64,000 nucleotides of DNA from Microtetraspora malaysiensis (lineage in GTDB: Bacteria > Actinomycetota > Actinomycetes > Streptosporangiales > Streptosporangiaceae), in assembly GCF_001528665.1 (NCBI RefSeq), contig NZ_BBYJ01000022.1, positions 90,968 through 154,967 on the forward strand, read 5' to 3'. Positions 16,758-26,383 of this stretch are shown piece after piece (position 1 is the stretch's first letter; each line of letters opens with the position of its first letter). Both the position numbers and the translations under genes were made by a program. The notes beneath the pieces were generated by a model. That model saw only the letters and a list, made by a program, of their open reading frames with translations, did not search any database and was not told the origin of the DNA.

Positions 16758-17314
16758 CGGCGATGATCTCCCGGGTGCGTTCCCTGCGGCAGTGGGCCGT
16801 CGGCCGCTACGGCGCCGACCCGCTGCACCTGCTCGCGCTGCTCGCCTGCTTCACGCTGGCCGGCTACGCCGCGAGCCGTGTCGTCGTGGCCGGCATCTGG
16901 GTGGGCTTCGTCGTGTGGTTCGTCGGTGCGGCGATCATCCATGACCTTGTGCTCTATCCTCTGTACGCCGTCGCCGACATCGCCGTGCGGTGGCGACCCT
17001 GGCGTCGTGTGCGGCCGTCGGCCGTGCTCTCCCACCCGCCGCCGTGGATCAACTACCTGCGCGTTCCCCTCGCCCTGTCGGCGCTGTTGCTGCTTGTCTG
17101 GTTCCCGCTGATCCTCCGCCTGTCCCAGGACGGGTACCGGAGGTCGGTGGCGCTGGACACGACCCCCTTCCTGGGACGGTGGCTCCTGGTGACCGGCCTG
17201 CTCTTCGCCGGATCGGCGCTGGCCTACGCCGTCAGGCTGCGCCGACGGGCGCCGGGGGAGGGGAGCGGCCCCGGCTCACGACCGGACGACCCACCCGGCC
17301 CCGGACAGGGGTGA
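16754..17314 (+). CDS. Small multi-spanning membrane protein, partner of the Mo oxidoreductase
   Basis: A 186-residue protein with four or five transmembrane helices (about 23-40, 43-65, 100-122, 140-160). It has WFVGAAIIHDLVLYPLYAVAD in the middle and a Pro/Gly-rich polar tail. GTG 16754 overlaps the oxidoreductase stop as GTGA; ATG 16763 is the alternative start. Coupling implies it works with that enzyme, perhaps as an anchor or quinone-side subunit. Only one well-placed His is visible, so independent heme binding is doubtful. No named family is recognised. Confidence 0.75.
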   Translation: MTAMISRVRSLRQWAVGRYGADPLHLLALLACFTLAGYAASRVVVAGIWVGFVVWFVGAAIIHDLVLYPLYAVADIAVRWRPWRRVRPSAVLSHPPPWINYLRVPLALSALLLLVWFPLILRLSQDGYRRSVALDTTPFLGRWLLVTGLLFAGSALAYAVRLRRRAPGEGSGPGSRPDDPPGPGQG

Positions 17315-17355
17315 CCGGCCGTCCGACACGCAAACCAACCGGACGAGGTGCCTGT

Positions 17356-19170
17356 GTGAGCACGCGAGCGATCAGCGACTACGCCTTGCTGTCGGACTGC
17401 CGGTCAGCGGCCCTGGTCTCGTCGGACGGCTCGGTCGACTGGCTGTGCTCTCCCCGCTTCGACAGCCCGGCGATCTTCGCCCGGTTGCTGGACGAGAACG
17501 CCGGACACTGGTCCGTCGGCCCGGCCTGCCCGGCTGAGATCACCCGCAGGTACCTGGACGACACCCTTGTGGTCGAGACGACCTTCCGCACCGCGACCGG
17601 GACCGCGGTGCTCCGCGACACGCTCGCCCTCGGCCGCCGGGAACGCGGGCACGCGCTCGGCGTGGCCTCGCCGAGCGCCCTCCTGCGTGAGGTGTCCTGC
17701 GTCGAGGGGCAGGTGCCGATCACCGTGGACTTCGCCCCCCGGCCCGAGTTCGGGCTCATCCGGCCTCTGATGGAACCGGTGCGCGGCGGGCTGGTGGCGC
17801 GAGGAGGAGCGCAGGTGCTGACTTTGTCGTGCCCGGTCGAACTGCACGTGCGCGACGCCACCGCGCGGGCCACGGTCACCCTGCGCGCCGGACAGCGGCT
17901 CGGCCTCGCCCTGCGCACCGGGCCGGTCTGGGAGCCGGCCCCGCCGTGCTGGCGCCCCGGGCGCGTCCACCGCCGGATCGGGGACACGGCGCGGGGCTGG
18001 CGCTCCTGGTCCCGTGAGCACGCGCGCTACCAGGGCCCCTGGCGGGAACAGGTCGGGCACAGCGGGCGAGTGTTGCGCGCGCTCACCTTCGCACCCACCG
18101 GCGCCATCGTCGCCGCGGCGACCACCTCGCTGCCCGAGTGCGTCGGCGGCGAGCGGAACTGGGACTACCGCTATACCTGGATACGGGATGCCAGCCTCAC
18201 GCTGCAGGCGCTCGCCACCGCGGCGTGCGAGAAGGAGGAGACCGCGTTCTTCTCCTTCCTCGCCGGTGCCGCGGCCGGTCTGCTCGACCGCGACACCGAC
18301 CTGCCGATCATGTACGGCGTGGGTGGCGAACGTGACCTGAGTGAGAGGATCCTGCCGCACCTGACCGGGTGGCGCGGCAGCGCCCCGGTGCGGATCGGCA
18401 ACGACGCCTGGCGCCAGCGTCAGATCGACGTCTACGGCGAACTGCTCGACGCGGCCTACGAGCTTTCCCCCAGCCGGTTCGACCCGCTCACGCGCTCCTT
18501 CCTGCTCGGCGCGGCCGAATCGGCCGCGCGCCGCTGGCAGGAACCCGACCAGGGCATGTGGGAGGTCCGCGGCCCGAGCCGGCAATTCCTGCATTCGAAA
18601 CTCATGTGCTGGGTCGCCCTGGACCGGGCTGTCGCCCTGGCCCCCGTTCTCGGCGCCACCGACAGGGTGCCCTTCTGGGAAGACACGCGCGAGCGGATCC
18701 GGGCGGCGATCCTCACCCGGGGCTGGAACGAGGACGTGGGCGCGTTCACCCAGGTACTCGACGGGACGGACCTGGACGCGTCGGCGCTGACGCTCCCGCT
18801 GGTGGGGTTCCTGCCCGGCGACGATCCGCGGGTGCGGTCGACTGTGGAAGCCGTCGCGACGCGGCTGGCGGACCGGCGTGGGCTGGTGCTCCGCTACCGT
18901 ACCCGCGACGGGATCACCGGCCCCGAGGGGACGTTCCTGCTGTGCACCTTCTGGCTCGCCCACGCGTTGGCCCTCACCGGCCAGGCCGGACGCGGCGAGC
19001 GGGTGTTCCGTACCGCGGCCTCGCACGCCAACGACGTCGGCCTGCTGGCCGAGGAGGTGGACCAGGTCACCGGGGAACCGATCGGGAACTTCCCCCAGGC
19101 CTTCAGCCACATCGGCCTGATCAACGCCGCCCGGGCGATCGGCGACGTCGGCCGGCCGTCGTGCCCGTGA
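17356..19170 (+). CDS. Glycoside hydrolase family 15 (glucoamylase/trehalase-type)
   Basis: A 604-residue cytosolic enzyme from GTG 17356, preceded by GGACGAGG. The N-terminal beta-sandwich domain (about 1-230) begins with ISDYALLSDCRSAALVSSDG then SVDWLCSPRFDSPA. The (alpha/alpha)6 barrel carries the family stretch GGERNWDYRYTWIRDA (about 265-280). A later EGTFLLCTFWLAHAL is near the catalytic base region. It lacks a signal peptide, as is usual for actinobacterial GH15 enzymes, several of which are trehalases. Likely role is turnover of trehalose, maltodextrin or another alpha-glucoside inside the cell. It ends eight bases from the convergent epimerase gene. Confidence 0.92.
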   Translation: MSTRAISDYALLSDCRSAALVSSDGSVDWLCSPRFDSPAIFARLLDENAGHWSVGPACPAEITRRYLDDTLVVETTFRTATGTAVLRDTLALGRRERGHALGVASPSALLREVSCVEGQVPITVDFAPRPEFGLIRPLMEPVRGGLVARGGAQVLTLSCPVELHVRDATARATVTLRAGQRLGLALRTGPVWEPAPPCWRPGRVHRRIGDTARGWRSWSREHARYQGPWREQVGHSGRVLRALTFAPTGAIVAAATTSLPECVGGERNWDYRYTWIRDASLTLQALATAACEKEETAFFSFLAGAAAGLLDRDTDLPIMYGVGGERDLSERILPHLTGWRGSAPVRIGNDAWRQRQIDVYGELLDAAYELSPSRFDPLTRSFLLGAAESAARRWQEPDQGMWEVRGPSRQFLHSKLMCWVALDRAVALAPVLGATDRVPFWEDTRERIRAAILTRGWNEDVGAFTQVLDGTDLDASALTLPLVGFLPGDDPRVRSTVEAVATRLADRRGLVLRYRTRDGITGPEGTFLLCTFWLAHALALTGQAGRGERVFRTAASHANDVGLLAEEVDQVTGEPIGNFPQAFSHIGLINAARAIGDVGRPSCP

Positions 19171-19178
19171 CGGGCGGT

Positions 19179-20165
19179 TCAGCCGAGCGGCGCGGTGGCG
19201 AACTCCCTCATCCCGGCCGCGAAGCCGACGCGGGCGCGGAATCCGAGCTCCGCCGCGGCCCGGTCCGGCGAGGCGACGATGTGCCGCACGTCTCCCAGCC
19301 GGTACTCACCGGTGATCACCGGCTCGGGGCCGCCGCGTTCCGCGGCGAGCGCGGCCGCCAGCTCACCGACGGTGTGCGGCTCTCCGCTGGCGATGTTGTA
19401 CGCGGCCAACGCGCCGGGCACCCCGGCACCGAGCGCGACGACGTTCGCGCGGGCGACATCACGCACGTGGACGAAGTCACGCAACTGCCCGCCGTCCTCG
19501 AACACCGCCGGCGCCCGCCTCGCCTCCAGCGCGGATCGGAAGATCGCGGCCACACCGGAGTACGGAGTGTCCCTGGGCATCCGGGGACCGTACACATTGT
19601 GGTAGCGCAGCGCGACCACCGTGCCACCGGTCTCGCGTGCCCAGTTCGCGGCCAGGTGCTCCTGGGCGACCTTGGTGGTCGCGTAGACACCGCGCGGGTC
19701 CAGGGGCGCGCCCTCGCCGATGGCGGCCGGGGTCAGCGCGGCGCCGCAGCGCGGACAGCGTGGATCGAAGAACCCGGCCGCCAGATCCCGTACGGCGCGG
19801 GGTCCCGGCCGCACCCTGCCGTGCGCGGCGCAGTCATAGGCGCCCTCGCCGTAGACGACCATCGACGAGGCGAGGACCAGCCGCGCGACGCGGCGCCGTG
19901 CCATCGCGGCCAGCAGCGCAGCGGTGCCGTACGTGTTCACGGAGACGTAGGAGGGCATGTCCGCGATGTCCACGCCGAGCCCGACCTTGGCCGCCAGGTG
20001 CACGACCGCGTCCACGCCGTCCGTCGCGCGGTCCAGCGCGGCCGCGTCCCGGATGTCCGCGCCGTCGCGCACGTCGAAGCCGGACGTGTCATGACCGGCC
20101 TCGACAAGGATCTCGGCGACGTGGCTTCCGATGAAGCCGGCCGCTCCGGTGACCAGAACTCTCAC
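19179..20165 (-). CDS. NAD-dependent epimerase/dehydratase, dTDP-rhamnose-4-epimerase-like
   Basis: A 328-residue short-chain dehydrogenase of the extended class. It has the Rossmann motif VTGAAGFIGSH at the N-terminus, SSMVVYG, and catalytic YATTK (Y-x-x-x-K). Between them an insert DPRCPRCGAALTP carries CxxC, seen in the dTDP-L-rhamnose 4-epimerase-like branch, where it may bind zinc or shape the active site. GTG 20165 is selected because it starts the Rossmann strand directly; upstream in-frame sequence is not protein-like. It faces the hppD gene divergently. Its sugar nucleotide is not proven. Confidence 0.85.
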   Translation of the reverse strand: MRVLVTGAAGFIGSHVAEILVEAGHDTSGFDVRDGADIRDAAALDRATDGVDAVVHLAAKVGLGVDIADMPSYVSVNTYGTAALLAAMARRRVARLVLASSMVVYGEGAYDCAAHGRVRPGPRAVRDLAAGFFDPRCPRCGAALTPAAIGEGAPLDPRGVYATTKVAQEHLAANWARETGGTVVALRYHNVYGPRMPRDTPYSGVAAIFRSALEARRAPAVFEDGGQLRDFVHVRDVARANVVALGAGVPGALAAYNIASGEPHTVGELAAALAAERGGPEPVITGEYRLGDVRHIVASPDRAAAELGFRARVGFAAGMREFATAPLG

Positions 20166-20260
20166 TCGCCGAGAGTAACCGGCCGCCCACTCCCGCGCCC
20201 GCTTCACGACCCCGCGTACGTGGCGCGACCGCCCGGCGAGGTCTCGCGGCGTTCGGCTGA

Positions 20261-21652
<1,392 letters not shown>

Positions 21653-21662
21653 CGATCCGATC

Positions 21663-21682
21663 GTCGCGCCCGCGGGCGCGAC
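21663..21682 (+). terminator. Palindromic hairpin after hppD
   Basis: GTCGCGCC-CGCG-GGCGCGAC is a perfect 20-bp palindrome in the 72-bp gap between hppD and the dehydrogenase. It could attenuate rather than end transcription. Confidence 0.45.
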
Positions 21683-21724
21683 GCGCCGATCACCACCAGC
21701 CCTCTACCGAAGCAGGAACAGGAT

Positions 21725-22960
21725 ATGAAGCATCTGCTCACCCGGTTCGAGAACCGGGCACCGGAGATCGTTTTCGAGTGGCGAGATCCCGAGACCCCGG
21801 CCAGGGGATGGGTAGTGATCAACTCGCTCAGGGGAGGTGCCGCGGGCGGCGGAACCCGCATGCGCCCCGGGCTCGACCGCGACGAGGTCGTGTCGCTGGC
21901 CAAGACGATGGAGATCAAGTTCACCGTCTCCGGGCCCCGGATCGGCGGGGCCAAGTCCGGCATCGACTTCGACCCGCGCGACCCCCGTAAGAACGACGTG
22001 CTGCGCCGCTGGTACAAGGCGGTCACCCCGCTGCTGAAGACGTACTACGGCACCGGCGGCGACCTCAACGTGGACGAGGTGCGCGAGGTCGTGCCCATCA
22101 CGGAGAGCCACGGCCTGTGGCACCCGCAGGAGGGCGTGGTCCGGGGCCACTACGACGCCACCGACCGGGAGCTCGTGCGGCGGGTCGGACGGCTCCGCCT
22201 CGGCGTGGGCAAGGTCGTGGAGGACGGCCGCTACACCCCCGCCCCCGCCGGGCACTCCGGCGGCTACGCGGTCGCCGACCTCATCACCGGGTGGGGCGTG
22301 GCAGAGTCGGTGCGGCACTACTACGCCGTCTACGGCGGCGACATCGCGGGCAAGCGCGTCATCGTCCAGGGCTGGGGCAACGTCGGCGCCGCGGCCGCCT
22401 ACTACGCGGCCCAGGCCGGCGCGCGGGTGGTCGGCGTGATCGACCGCAACGGCGGGATCCTCAACCCCGCCGGGTACGGCCTCGACGAGGTGCGCGAGCT
22501 GTTCCTCACCAAGGACGGCAACACCCTGCGCGCCCCCGGCATGATGCCGTACGAGGCGATCGACGCCGCCGTCTGGGACGCCGGCGCGGAGGTCTTCCTG
22601 CCCTGCGCGGCGTCCCGGCTCGTCACCCGCGAGCAGGTGGACCGCATGGCGGCGCGCGGCCTGGAGGTGATCGCGTGCGGCGCCAACGTGCCGTTCGCCG
22701 ACACCGAGATCTTCTACGGCCCGACGTACGAGCACGCCGACAAGAGCGTCACGGTCGTGCCCGACTTCATCGCCAACAGCGGGATGGCCCGCACCTTCGC
22801 CCTCCTGATGCGGGAGGGCGTGGAGGTCTCCGACGAGGCGATCTTCGCCGACGTGTCGGCCACCATCGAGTCGGCGATCAGGAAGTGCCACGAGCGCTCG
22901 CCGGAGCCCACCGGGGTGGCGAGCACCGCGTTCGAGATCGCCCTCGAACAACTCACCTGA
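21725..22960 (+). CDS. Glu/Leu/Phe/Val dehydrogenase family protein
   Basis: A 411-residue NAD(P)-dependent amino-acid dehydrogenase. The substrate domain has GGAAGGGTRMRP and the catalytic-Lys motif GGAKSGIDFDPRD. The C-terminal Rossmann domain begins VIVQGWGNVGAAAAYYAAQ. The enzyme oxidatively deaminates an amino acid to its 2-oxo acid. ATG 21725 follows AGGAACAGG. Adjacency to hppD would fit an aromatic amino acid (feeding phenylpyruvate or 4-hydroxyphenylpyruvate), but GGAKSG is closer to glutamate-type than classical phenylalanine dehydrogenases, so specificity is left open. A strong terminator follows. Confidence 0.9.
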   Translation: MKHLLTRFENRAPEIVFEWRDPETPARGWVVINSLRGGAAGGGTRMRPGLDRDEVVSLAKTMEIKFTVSGPRIGGAKSGIDFDPRDPRKNDVLRRWYKAVTPLLKTYYGTGGDLNVDEVREVVPITESHGLWHPQEGVVRGHYDATDRELVRRVGRLRLGVGKVVEDGRYTPAPAGHSGGYAVADLITGWGVAESVRHYYAVYGGDIAGKRVIVQGWGNVGAAAAYYAAQAGARVVGVIDRNGGILNPAGYGLDEVRELFLTKDGNTLRAPGMMPYEAIDAAVWDAGAEVFLPCAASRLVTREQVDRMAARGLEVIACGANVPFADTEIFYGPTYEHADKSVTVVPDFIANSGMARTFALLMREGVEVSDEAIFADVSATIESAIRKCHERSPEPTGVASTAFEIALEQLT

Positions 22961-22980
22961 CCCTCCCCACACGTACGCGC

Positions 22981-23019
22981 GGGAGCGCGGTGGCGATCGC
23001 CACCGCGCTCCCGTCTTTT
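22981..23019 (+). terminator. Strong rho-independent terminator
   Basis: A perfect 32-bp palindrome (22981-23012, GGGAGCGCGGTGGCGA and its complement) is followed by GTCTTTT. It separates the dehydrogenase from the convergent efflux gene. Confidence 0.9.
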
Positions 23020-23044
23020 GCCCGGAGGATTCACGGGACCCTCC

Positions 23045-24472
23045 CTAAGGCCGGCCAGGACGAGTGATGAGGGAGACCACGAGCGCGGCCAGGCACAGGA
23101 AGCCGGCTGCGCCGAGGCTCGCTACGTTGAAGCCGTGGACGACGGCCTCCGCGGGCTCGTGGTGGTGATAGTGGGCCGCGGCCGTCCCGGCGATCGTGCT
23201 GAGCAGCGCGGTGCCCAGGGAAGCGCCGACCTGTTGCGAGGTCATGACCATGGCTCCTGCCACAGCGCTGTCCGCACCCGCGCCGAGGGTCGCGGTGCTG
23301 TTGGCGGTGACCAGCACCCACCCCGTGCCGAGCCCGACCAGCAGGAACACCAGGAGGGCGTGCGGCCAGTAACTGCTGTCGGTCCGAAGAAGTCCGAGCA
23401 GGGCGAGCCCGGACGCGACCGCCAGGAGCCCGGGGCACAGCAGCCACCGGACCGGGACCCGAGCCAGCAGCGGGCTGACCGCCCGTACTCCCACCATCAG
23501 GCCGACGGTCAAAGGCAGGAAGGCCAGGCCCGCCCGGACAGGTGAATAGCCCAGCACGTCCTGCAGGTAGAAGGTCAAGAAGAACAACGCGGCGAACATG
23601 CCCACCGCCAGGCTGAGCACCGCCAGGTACGACCCGCCGCGGCGGCGGTCCAGGACGACCCGCAAGGGGAGCAGCGGCCCCTTGACCCGGGTCTGGACCC
23701 GTACGAACGCGACCAGCGCCAAGGCTCCGGCGACCAGCGGTCCGAAGGTGTACGGCGAGTCCCACCCGTCGGGTTCGGCCCGGGCGAACCCGAAGACCAG
23801 CGCCATCAAGCCGGCGGTGGACAGGACCACCCCGGCGACGTCGAGGCGCACACCGGGAACGCGTGGCACGGGCCGTACGGCGCGCGACACCCCGATCGTG
23901 GCCAGGGCCGCGATCGGCAGGTTCACGTACATGCACCAGCGCCAGTCGAGGTAATCGGTGAGCACTCCGCCCAGCAGCACGCCCAGGCCGGAAGAACTCC
24001 CTATCACGGTGCCGTAGATGCCGAACGCCCTGCCGCGCTCGGCGGGGGCCGGGAACGTCGCGGCGAGGGTCGCCAGCACCGCCGGAGTGAGCAGAGCGCC
24101 GAAGACGCCCTGCAGGGCACGGCCGGTGAGCAGCATCGCCGGGCCGGTGGCGGCGCCGCCGAACGCTGAGGCCACGGCGAACCCGATCAGACCCACCATC
24201 AGGGTCCGCTTGCGCCCGACCAGATCTGACATCCGCCCGCCGAGCAGCAGCAGGCCGCCGTAGCCCAGGGAGAAGAGCGTGACCACCCACTGGCGGGTCG
24301 GGTCGGACAGATGGAGGTCTCGCTGTATGGAGGGCAGCGCGATGTTCATGATCGTCATGTCGATGCCGATCATGAGCTGCGCCGTCGCGACCGCCGCAAG
24401 CGCCCACCAGCGCCGGGGGTCGGGCGGGGCGGCGTCATCGGGAAGCCGCGTGGAACTGCTTGTGGTGGTCAC
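23045..24472 (-). CDS. DHA2-family (EmrB/QacA) drug-efflux MFS transporter
   Basis: A 475-residue transporter with about 14 transmembrane helices. Motif A-like GRMSDLVGRKRTLM lies after helix 2, motif C-like GIYGTVIGSSSGLGVLLGG in helix 5, and DMTIMNIALPSIQ in helix 1 is typical of DHA2 pumps. GTG 24472 begins two bases after the stop of the SnoaL-like gene, so the two are co-transcribed. A divergent TetR gene beyond that gene probably controls both. Proton-driven export of a lipophilic or cationic drug is the expected role. Confidence 0.92.
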   Translation of the reverse strand: MTTTSSSTRLPDDAAPPDPRRWWALAAVATAQLMIGIDMTIMNIALPSIQRDLHLSDPTRQWVVTLFSLGYGGLLLLGGRMSDLVGRKRTLMVGLIGFAVASAFGGAATGPAMLLTGRALQGVFGALLTPAVLATLAATFPAPAERGRAFGIYGTVIGSSSGLGVLLGGVLTDYLDWRWCMYVNLPIAALATIGVSRAVRPVPRVPGVRLDVAGVVLSTAGLMALVFGFARAEPDGWDSPYTFGPLVAGALALVAFVRVQTRVKGPLLPLRVVLDRRRGGSYLAVLSLAVGMFAALFFLTFYLQDVLGYSPVRAGLAFLPLTVGLMVGVRAVSPLLARVPVRWLLCPGLLAVASGLALLGLLRTDSSYWPHALLVFLLVGLGTGWVLVTANSTATLGAGADSAVAGAMVMTSQQVGASLGTALLSTIAGTAAAHYHHHEPAEAVVHGFNVASLGAAGFLCLAALVVSLITRPGRP

Positions 24473-24474
24473 GG

Positions 24475-24855
24475 CTAGAACATCCCGTTCCGGTTCTCGG
24501 CGGCCTCCGGGATCGGCTGCATCACGTCCCAGTGCTCAACGATCTTGCCGTTCCGGTCGAGCCGGAAGATGTCGACAATGGCCGTGCCGGGCTGCCCGGG
24601 CACCCGCACGCCGTGCACATGCGCGATGACGAAGTCGCCGTCGGCGAAGATGCGCTTGACCTCGGCGCGCAGCGCGGGAAAGTCCTCCCGTAGCTGTCTG
24701 GCGAAGGCCTCGAAGCCCTCGATCCCGTCCGCGATCTTGGGGTTGTGCTGCACGTACCGGTCGCCGATGAGCTTCGACGCGGTCTCGAAGTCCTTCTGAT
24801 TGAGGCCCGCCTCGTAGAAGGCCAAGACAGTCTGCTTGTTCCGCTCGAGATCCAT
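24475..24855 (-). CDS. SnoaL-like (NTF2 fold) protein
   Basis: A 126-residue single-domain protein of the SnoaL/NTF2 cone fold. MDLERNKQTVLAFYEAGLNQ opens the helix pair, then RYVQHNPKIADGIEGF and the strand ending GKIVEHWDVMQPIPE follow. The His and Asp residues in VQHNP and EHWDVMQ line the pocket in relatives annotated as SnoaL-like aldol-condensing enzymes. AAGGGGACAC precedes ATG 24855. Transcribed with the efflux pump under the divergent TetR; it might modify or sense the pump's substrate. Confidence 0.88.
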   Translation of the reverse strand: MDLERNKQTVLAFYEAGLNQKDFETASKLIGDRYVQHNPKIADGIEGFEAFARQLREDFPALRAEVKRIFADGDFVIAHVHGVRVPGQPGTAIVDIFRLDRNGKIVEHWDVMQPIPEAAENRNGMF

Positions 24856-24910
24856 GTGTCCCCTTAAGTGAACAGCCGTAGGTTAACGCATGTAGCGCTA
24901 CGACTGTAGG

Positions 24911-24924
24911 GCAACGGTCGTTGC
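24911..24924. promoter_or_regulatory. Likely TetR operator in the tetR promoter
   Basis: GCAACGGTCGTTGC is a perfect 6-2-6 palindrome immediately upstream of a -10-like TACAAT (24927-24932), so a bound repressor would block the promoter. A looser pair of CGTAGGTTAACG / TGTAGGGCAACG repeats and GTAGCGCTAC lie just to the left, towards the SnoaL/efflux promoter, so both divergent promoters may be controlled. Confidence 0.6.
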
Positions 24925-24939
24925 AATACAATGCGAGCC

Positions 24940-25563
24940 ATGGACACGACCTCTTCGAACTCTTCGGCGCGGGGTCGCAACCCGCGCGGCCAGGGGGAAC
25001 GGCTGCGCCGCGACATCATCGGCGCCACCCTGCGGATGCTGAACGAGTTGGGGGATGATGAGGCGCTGTCCCTGCGCGCCGTCGCGCGCGAGGTGGGAAT
25101 CGCGGCGACCTCCGTCTACATCCACTTCTCCGACCGGGACGCCCTGGTCTTCGCGGCCCTGGAGCAGTGCACCCTCGACCTCATGCGTGATCTGGATCGT
25201 GCCGAGTCGGCCTCCGGCGACCCGGTGGCCCAGCTGCGAGCGCGCCTGCTCTACCTCGCCACGTGGGTCCGCGACCATGCGGGCCTCTACAAGGTGCTGC
25301 ACGAGAGCACTCTCAATCGGCGGATGCATCTGGTGTTCAAGGAGGAGTTGGCTGTGCGTACCGGCGCCGCCGTTCAGCGGTGCATGGACGCCGGGCTCGC
25401 GCCCGCCGCCGATGCGGCCACTGTGGCGCTCGACCTACGCGCGGCCGTGCACGGCGCCGTGTCCATCCGGGTGAACGAACCGGGGCTGGCGTTGCCGCCC
25501 CTGGAGGAGCAGATCGACCGCTACCTCACCAAGATCGTCGGCGTGAGCCTCGCAACGGGGTGA
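24940..25563 (+). CDS. TetR-family transcriptional regulator
   Basis: A 207-residue repressor. The N-terminal helix-turn-helix reads ALSLRAVAREVGIAATSVYI HFSDRDALV, and a helical ligand-binding domain of the TetR_C type follows (DHAGLYKVLHES, PLEEQIDRYLTKI). ATG 24940 is preferred over ATG 24931: TACAAT at 24927-24932 lies seven bases before it, implying a leaderless transcript, and no Shine-Dalgarno serves either codon. It is divergent from the SnoaL/DHA2 pair and very probably represses them and itself until an inducing drug binds. Confidence 0.9.
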   Translation: MDTTSSNSSARGRNPRGQGERLRRDIIGATLRMLNELGDDEALSLRAVAREVGIAATSVYIHFSDRDALVFAALEQCTLDLMRDLDRAESASGDPVAQLRARLLYLATWVRDHAGLYKVLHESTLNRRMHLVFKEELAVRTGAAVQRCMDAGLAPAADAATVALDLRAAVHGAVSIRVNEPGLALPPLEEQIDRYLTKIVGVSLATG

Positions 25564-25851
25564 GGCTGCCCGCCCCACTCCTGCGAGGGGCTACGGGCGC
25601 TCTCCGGGACGGCTGGACGGTCGCCGAGGGCGGCCCCGGGGCTCCTGTGAGGAGACGCCGGCCTGACTCGATCATGACTGCGATGTCAGGTGGAAGGTAA
25701 AAAATTATCTGTCCTATTTATTGCAGCATGTCGGATTAGGTAGCTTTAGGGCACTGTCACGGTAGGTAACGCCAACGTCGTCGTTACCGTGCCGCGACCT
25801 CGTACCAGGACCGCGCGTGCCCGGTGGGGATCCTCCCGCCGGGACGCGCGC

Positions 25852-25990
25852 GGCCGCCGAGTCCGCCACGCGCGGAGCCGGGGACCCACTCCCGGGGTGA
25901 ATCGACACGCCGAGCGGCGTGCCGTAGGGCACCTCCCAGCCCGAACCCGTCAGCTAACCCGGTAGGCGGTGTGGAAGGAAGGAGGACCCT
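25852..25990 (+). promoter_or_regulatory. c-di-AMP riboswitch (ydaO/yuaA type)
   Basis: The RNA has the conserved blocks of actinobacterial ydaO elements in order. These are GAGTCCGCC...GGAGCCGGGGACCCAC, then GGGGTGAATCG, a variable hairpin (CACGCCGAGCGGCGTG), then CCCGAACCCGTCAGCTAACC and GGTAGGCG, ending GAAGGAAGG. It precedes a lysozyme gene, a common target of c-di-AMP control of wall-remodelling enzymes. Exact ends are approximate. Confidence 0.8.
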
Positions 25991-26383
25991 TCATGCCCGA
26001 GCATCGGCCTGCCCCTCGTCCGAAGCCCCCCGGCCGGACCTGTCACGGCACGCGTGGCGCCCTCGCCTGACGCGCTGCCGGTAGGCGCCGCCTGACGGCC
26101 CCGAGGACCCCGTCCTCGTGCCCGGTCTTCAGGCTCGCCCCGTCGACCTCGCCTTCCGCGCCGCTCTCGCACTTTCACCCCCCGGGCTCCCGCCTGCCCG
26201 AACCCCGGACGCCCGCACCGTTCCGGCAGGGCCTCGCGGGCGCTCGGCGGTCGTCGGCTCCCGGTGACCCGGACCCCGCCACGGGTCGCGAGGAGCGGAC
26301 GCGACGGCACCCGTGTGCCCCCGCACACCACCGATCCCACTCCCCAGGCAGTTCCCTCAATTGCCCCCCGTAGGAGAAACCTG
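25991..26383 (+). other. Long leader between riboswitch and lysozyme
   Basis: About 390 bp of C-rich DNA with no supported gene. A short open frame of 25 codons begins at ATG 25993. GGCGCC-type stems around 26050-26100 could act as an expression platform. The region 25564-25851 upstream holds an AT-rich patch (25700-25760) suitable for the promoter. Confidence 0.5.
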
